In this document: positions 4,181 through 7,214 of the stretch, in pieces
How the letters are laid out: every line of letters begins with the position of its first letter
How positions within the stretch are numbered: the stretch's first letter is position 1
Origin: an uncultured Bacillus sp.
GTDB taxonomy: Bacteria; Bacillota; Bacilli; Bacillales; Cytobacillaceae
Reading direction: 5' to 3'
DNA: 7,214 nucleotides
NCBI GenBank assembly: GCA_937902115.1
Contig: CALGSR010000414.1
Coordinates: forward strand, 1 to 7,214
The notes under the pieces: model-generated
Seen by the model: the letters and a program-made list of their open reading frames with translations, nothing else
Told to the model about the DNA's origin: nothing
Databases searched by the model: none
Program-made: the position numbers and the translations under genes

Positions 4181-5593
4181 TTATTTTAAAACATGAATAG
4201 GGCTTCCTAATGCTACTTCAGCAGCTTCCATTGTCATTTCTCCAAGCGTTGGATGCGCATGGATGGTTAATGCAATATCTTCAGCAGTCATCCCGCCTTC
4301 TACGGCAAGTCCTAATTCAGATATAATATCAGATGCATTAGCACCTGCAATTTGCGCACCAATGACAACTCCATCTTCTTTACGGACAACTAATTTCACA
4401 TAGCCATCTGTACTGTCAAGCGATAGCGCACGTCCATTGCCAGCGTATGGAAACTTCGCGGCAATGACCTCAATCCCCTCTTTTTTTGCATCCTGTTCCA
4501 AATAGCCAACAGAAGCAAGCTCCGGATCAGAGAAAACGACTGCTGGAATTCCAATATAATCAATTTCCGAAGGATGACCTGCGATCGCCTCTGCGGCAAT
4601 TTTCGCTTCATAAGATGCTTTATGCGCAAGTTGAGGTCCCGGCACAATATCGCCAATCGCATAAATATTATTTACATTTGTGCGACATTGTTTATCGATC
4701 TCAACTATGCCTCGTTCATTTACCTTTACACCAGCTTGTTCGAGACCCAGTTCATCCGTATTTGGGCGTCTGCCAACCATAACAAATACATAGTCCGCTT
4801 CAACTTTCTTCTCTTCACCTTTCACTTCAAACGTCACAACTACACCATTTTCTGTTTCTTCAACACCCTTAGCCATTGCCTTTGAATAGATTTCGGCACC
4901 TTTTTTCTTCAATGTCTTTTTAACAAGCGCAGACATTTGTTTTTCAAAACCGACACTTAAAATATCATCCGCACCTTCTACTATCGTCACTTGCGAACCA
5001 AAGTTAGCATACGTACCACCTAATTCAATCCCGATGACTCCGCCGCCGATGACAACAATCTTTTCAGGCACTACATTTAAATTAAGCGCACCGGTAGAAT
5101 TTAGTACACGTTTAGAAAACTTAAATGTCGGTAATTCAATTGGACGAGAACCTGTAGCAACAATCGCATGTTTAAAATTATATGTTTGCGAAGCTGTTTC
5201 AGTCATGACCCTTAATGAATTACTATCAACGAAGTAGGCTTCACCGCGGACAATCTCTACTTTATTTCCTTTTAATAAAGATTCAACCCCGCCCGTTAAC
5301 TTGTTCACAACACTTGCTTTAAATTCCTGAACCTTCGTAAAGTCTACCTTTACATTTTCGGCCGTAATCCCATATTTATCGGAGTGTTTCGCCGTTTCAT
5401 AACGATGCCCCGCTGCAATAAGCGCTTTCGAAGGGATACATCCTACATTTAAACATACGCCGCCAATGTATTCCTTTTCCACTATCGTTACCTTTTGCCC
5501 TAATTGAGCCGCACGAATTGCAGCTACATATCCTCCAGGTCCGGCACCGATGACAATTGTATCTGTTTCAATTGGAAAATCGCCAACTACCAT
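4181..5593 (-). CDS. pdhD: Dihydrolipoyl dehydrogenase, E3 of the pyruvate dehydrogenase complex
   Basis: E3 is a flavoprotein that reoxidises the dihydrolipoyl groups of E2 and passes the electrons to NAD+. The 470 residues are full length. Landmarks are the FAD-binding VIGAGPGGYVAA (14-25), the redox disulfide CLNVGC (C47, C52), ATGSRP (146-151), the NAD-binding VIGGGVIGIELG (181-192), the second FAD motif around YAIGD (311-315), and the C-terminal HAHPTLGE with the catalytic pair H447/E452 supplied to the other subunit of the dimer. All key residues are present. The ATG at 5593 follows GGAGGTG by 6 nt. This ribosome binding site lies in the last codons and stop of pdhC, whose TAA is 3 nt before the ATG, so the two genes are probably translationally coupled. 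Pairing with pdhC assigns it to pyruvate dehydrogenase, although E3 may also serve other 2-oxoacid complexes. Confidence 0.97.
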   Translation of the reverse strand: MVVGDFPIETDTIVIGAGPGGYVAAIRAAQLGQKVTIVEKEYIGGVCLNVGCIPSKALIAAGHRYETAKHSDKYGITAENVKVDFTKVQEFKASVVNKLTGGVESLLKGNKVEIVRGEAYFVDSNSLRVMTETASQTYNFKHAIVATGSRPIELPTFKFSKRVLNSTGALNLNVVPEKIVVIGGGVIGIELGGTYANFGSQVTIVEGADDILSVGFEKQMSALVKKTLKKKGAEIYSKAMAKGVEETENGVVVTFEVKGEEKKVEADYVFVMVGRRPNTDELGLEQAGVKVNERGIVEIDKQCRTNVNNIYAIGDIVPGPQLAHKASYEAKIAAEAIAGHPSEIDYIGIPAVVFSDPELASVGYLEQDAKKEGIEVIAAKFPYAGNGRALSLDSTDGYVKLVVRKEDGVVIGAQIAGANASDIISELGLAVEGGMTAEDIALTIHAHPTLGEMTMEAAEVALGSPIHVLK

Positions 5594-5596
5594 TTC

Positions 5597-7213
5597 TTAC
5601 ACCTCCATCAACAATAGTTCAGGGTCATTTAATAAACGTTTAATATGATTTAATGCATTTTGTCCTGTTGCCCCATCTATCATTCGATGATCAAAGCTTA
5701 ACGATAAAGCTAGCACAGGCGCTGCAACAATCTCTCCGTCTCTTACAATTGGCTTTTGCGCAATACGTCCAATCCCTAAAATAGCCACTTCTGGGTGGTT
5801 TATGACCGGTGTAAACCATTGACCTCCAGCGGAACCAATATTTGAAATCGTACATGAAGCGCCCTTCATTTCATCAGGGGCCAATTTACCGTCACGCGCT
5901 TTAGCAGCTAATTCATTAATTTCATTTGAGATATTAAAAATGGATTTGCGATCTGCATCTTTTACGACTGGTACAAGCAACCCTCTTTCTGTATCTGCTG
6001 CAATGCCAATATTATAATAATGCTTGTGAATAATTTCATTTGTCGCATCATCTAAAGATGTATTTAATGCAGGGAATTCACGCATTGCACTTGTTAATGC
6101 TTTTACGACATATGGCAGGAATGTTAATTTAATTCCTTTTTCAGCTGCCACCTCTTTAAACTTCTTACGGTGTGCCACAAGCTTTGTCACATCCACTTCA
6201 TCCATTAATGTTACATGTGGAGCCGTATGTTTTGAATTTACCATCGCTTTAGCTATCGCCTTGCGAATACCGCTCATCGGTTCACGAGTTTCAGGATATT
6301 GTCCCGGTGGAATGGCAGCTGCAGTCTTCTCAGTTTCTCTCGCCGGTTTCGCTGCATCCGCTTGAACCCCAACTTGTCCTTGCGCTGGTGCCGGTGCTTT
6401 AGCTGTTCCTCCACCGGCCGCAAACGTATCAATATCTTCTTTTAAAACACGACCGCTCTTCCCACTTCCGGCAACTAAACGGATGTCTATTCCTTTTTCA
6501 CGGGAATATTTACGAACAGAAGGCATCGCAATCAAGCGACGGCTTGGATCTGCCTCAGCTTGCGGCTGAGGTGCAGGTTTTGCCGCCTCTTGCGCAGGTG
6601 GAGCGGCCTCAGTTCCTTCTTCCCCTTTAAATTGCAGATTTTCATAACCTGGTGCATCAAAGGTAATAAGGACTTGACCAACAGTAGCAACGGTTCCTTC
6701 TCCTACTAATATTTCTTTAACGGTCCCTTCAACAGGAGATGGAATTTCAACGACCGCTTTATCATTTTGTACTTCACATAAAACTGCGTCTTCCTGAACT
6801 TTATCTCCTGGTTTCACATACCACTTCACAATTTCGCCTTCATGAATTCCTTCACCAATATCAGGCATTTTAAATTGGAATAACGAGGCCGCTGCTCCTG
6901 CAGATCCGGCAGGTACAACTGGAGCCGGAACCTCTTGACTCTCTTCATCCCCTTTAAATTGTAAATCCTCATAACCCGGAGCATCGAAGGTAACAAGAAC
7001 TTGTCCGACAGTGGCAACAGTTCCCTCTCCTACTAAAACCTCTTCAACGGTTCCTTCAACAGGGGATGGAATTTCGACTACCGCTTTATCATTTTGCACC
7101 TCACACAAAACATCATCTTCTTGAACTTTATCTCCCGGCTTTACAAACCATTTCACAATTTCGCCTTCGTGGATTCCTTCACCAATATCAGGCAGCTTAA
7201 ATTGAAATGCCAC
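5597..7213 (-). CDS. pdhC: Dihydrolipoamide acetyltransferase, E2 of pyruvate dehydrogenase, with two lipoyl domains
   Basis: E2 forms the core of the pyruvate dehydrogenase complex and moves the acetyl group from E1 to CoA. Domains in order: lipoyl domain 1 (about 3-86, lipoylated K43 in NDKAV), a linker rich in P, A and G, lipoyl domain 2 (about 112-195, K152), a linker of A, P and Q, the peripheral subunit-binding domain (about 224-263, RRLIAMPSVRKYSREKG), a third flexible linker, and the acyltransferase domain (about 306-538) with the active-site SFDHRMIDG (H509, D513). At 538 residues it is about 100 longer than the B. subtilis protein, which has one lipoyl domain; the extra length is the duplicated domain. 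The start is taken as GTG at 7213-7211, since GTG-GCA-TTT aligns with the usual MAF opening. Only one base lies upstream, so the ribosome binding site is unseen. It is followed directly by pdhD. Confidence 0.95.
   Translation of the reverse strand: MAFQFKLPDIGEGIHEGEIVKWFVKPGDKVQEDDVLCEVQNDKAVVEIPSPVEGTVEEVLVGEGTVATVGQVLVTFDAPGYEDLQFKGDEESQEVPAPVVPAGSAGAAASLFQFKMPDIGEGIHEGEIVKWYVKPGDKVQEDAVLCEVQNDKAVVEIPSPVEGTVKEILVGEGTVATVGQVLITFDAPGYENLQFKGEEGTEAAPPAQEAAKPAPQPQAEADPSRRLIAMPSVRKYSREKGIDIRLVAGSGKSGRVLKEDIDTFAAGGGTAKAPAPAQGQVGVQADAAKPARETEKTAAAIPPGQYPETREPMSGIRKAIAKAMVNSKHTAPHVTLMDEVDVTKLVAHRKKFKEVAAEKGIKLTFLPYVVKALTSAMREFPALNTSLDDATNEIIHKHYYNIGIAADTERGLLVPVVKDADRKSIFNISNEINELAAKARDGKLAPDEMKGASCTISNIGSAGGQWFTPVINHPEVAILGIGRIAQKPIVRDGEIVAAPVLALSLSFDHRMIDGATGQNALNHIKRLLNDPELLLMEV
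6617..7207 (-). repeat. Duplicated lipoyl-domain coding segment in pdhC
   Basis: Two copies of 264 bp (7207-6944 and 6880-6617) are offset by 327 bp and separated by a linker of 63 bp. By eye they differ at about 40 positions, most of them synonymous. The encoded 88-residue segments differ at 8 positions (for example L7/M116, F23/Y132, D34/A143). Both retain the lipoylation lysine. Confidence 0.9.
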
Positions 7214-7214
7214 T

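Noticed and set aside
4486..4885. Two open frames on the plus strand opposite pdhD
   Set aside because: They are antisense shadows of a clearly conserved gene, with no ribosome binding sites and no recognisable protein features.
1..7214. Mobile elements, CRISPR arrays, defence systems, rRNA or tRNA genes
   Set aside because: No transposase, integrase, spaced repeats, terminal inverted repeats or structural RNA signatures were seen. The region is ordinary core chromosome apart from the items listed.

Overview
The window looks like chromosomal core sequence from a low-GC Gram-positive of the Bacillaceae or a close relative. The proteins match Bacillus-type PdhC, PdhD, SpeA, YktA and YktB. Intergenic DNA is very AT-rich, ribosome binding sites are strong AGGAGG-type, and TTG and GTG starts are used. 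The gene neighbourhood (pyruvate dehydrogenase E2-E3, SR1 RNA, speA, yktA, yktB) is the one I know from Bacillus subtilis. The genus cannot be fixed from this sequence alone. I see no mobile element, CRISPR array, phage gene or rRNA/tRNA gene.

Layout, left to right. (1) 1-359: the start of a probable small minus-strand gene runs off the left edge, with a good sigma-A promoter behind it, followed by a divergent intergenic region. (2) 360-995 (+): yktB (DUF1054/UPF0637), convergent with yktA (-, UPF0223, start corrected to 1386), with a hairpin between them. (3) 1387-1663: a divergent regulatory region with an extended -10 promoter for speA. (4) 1664-3133 (+): speA, a PLP-dependent arginine decarboxylase with a TTG start, ending in a bidirectional terminator. 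(5) 3188-3432 (-): the dual-function small RNA SR1. Inside it, at 3252-3377, is the 41-codon SR1P ORF. It has its own promoter, a cre-like site, a CcpN-like site and a terminator. (6) 3663-3962 (-): a DUF3055 gene with its own promoter and a long terminator hairpin. (7) 4181-7213 (-): pdhD and pdhC, tightly coupled, with a terminator after pdhD. Their upstream partners pdhA/pdhB would lie beyond the right edge.

How the genes fit together. PdhC and PdhD are the E2 core and E3 of the pyruvate dehydrogenase complex, the exit from glycolysis to acetyl-CoA. SpeA turns arginine into agmatine, the entry to polyamines. In B. subtilis SR1 links the two areas. The RNA blocks translation of ahrC, the arginine regulator, and the peptide SR1P binds the glycolytic enzyme GapA. 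SR1 is repressed by CcpN and, less strongly, CcpA when sugar is plentiful. The candidate operators seen here suggest the same logic is conserved.

I found no wholly new system. The points most worth checking are the SR1/SR1P locus with its operators, the 20-bp tandem duplication across the SR1P stop, the doubled lipoyl domain in PdhC, and a 29-codon ORF that runs into the terminator hairpin between the DUF3055 gene and SR1.
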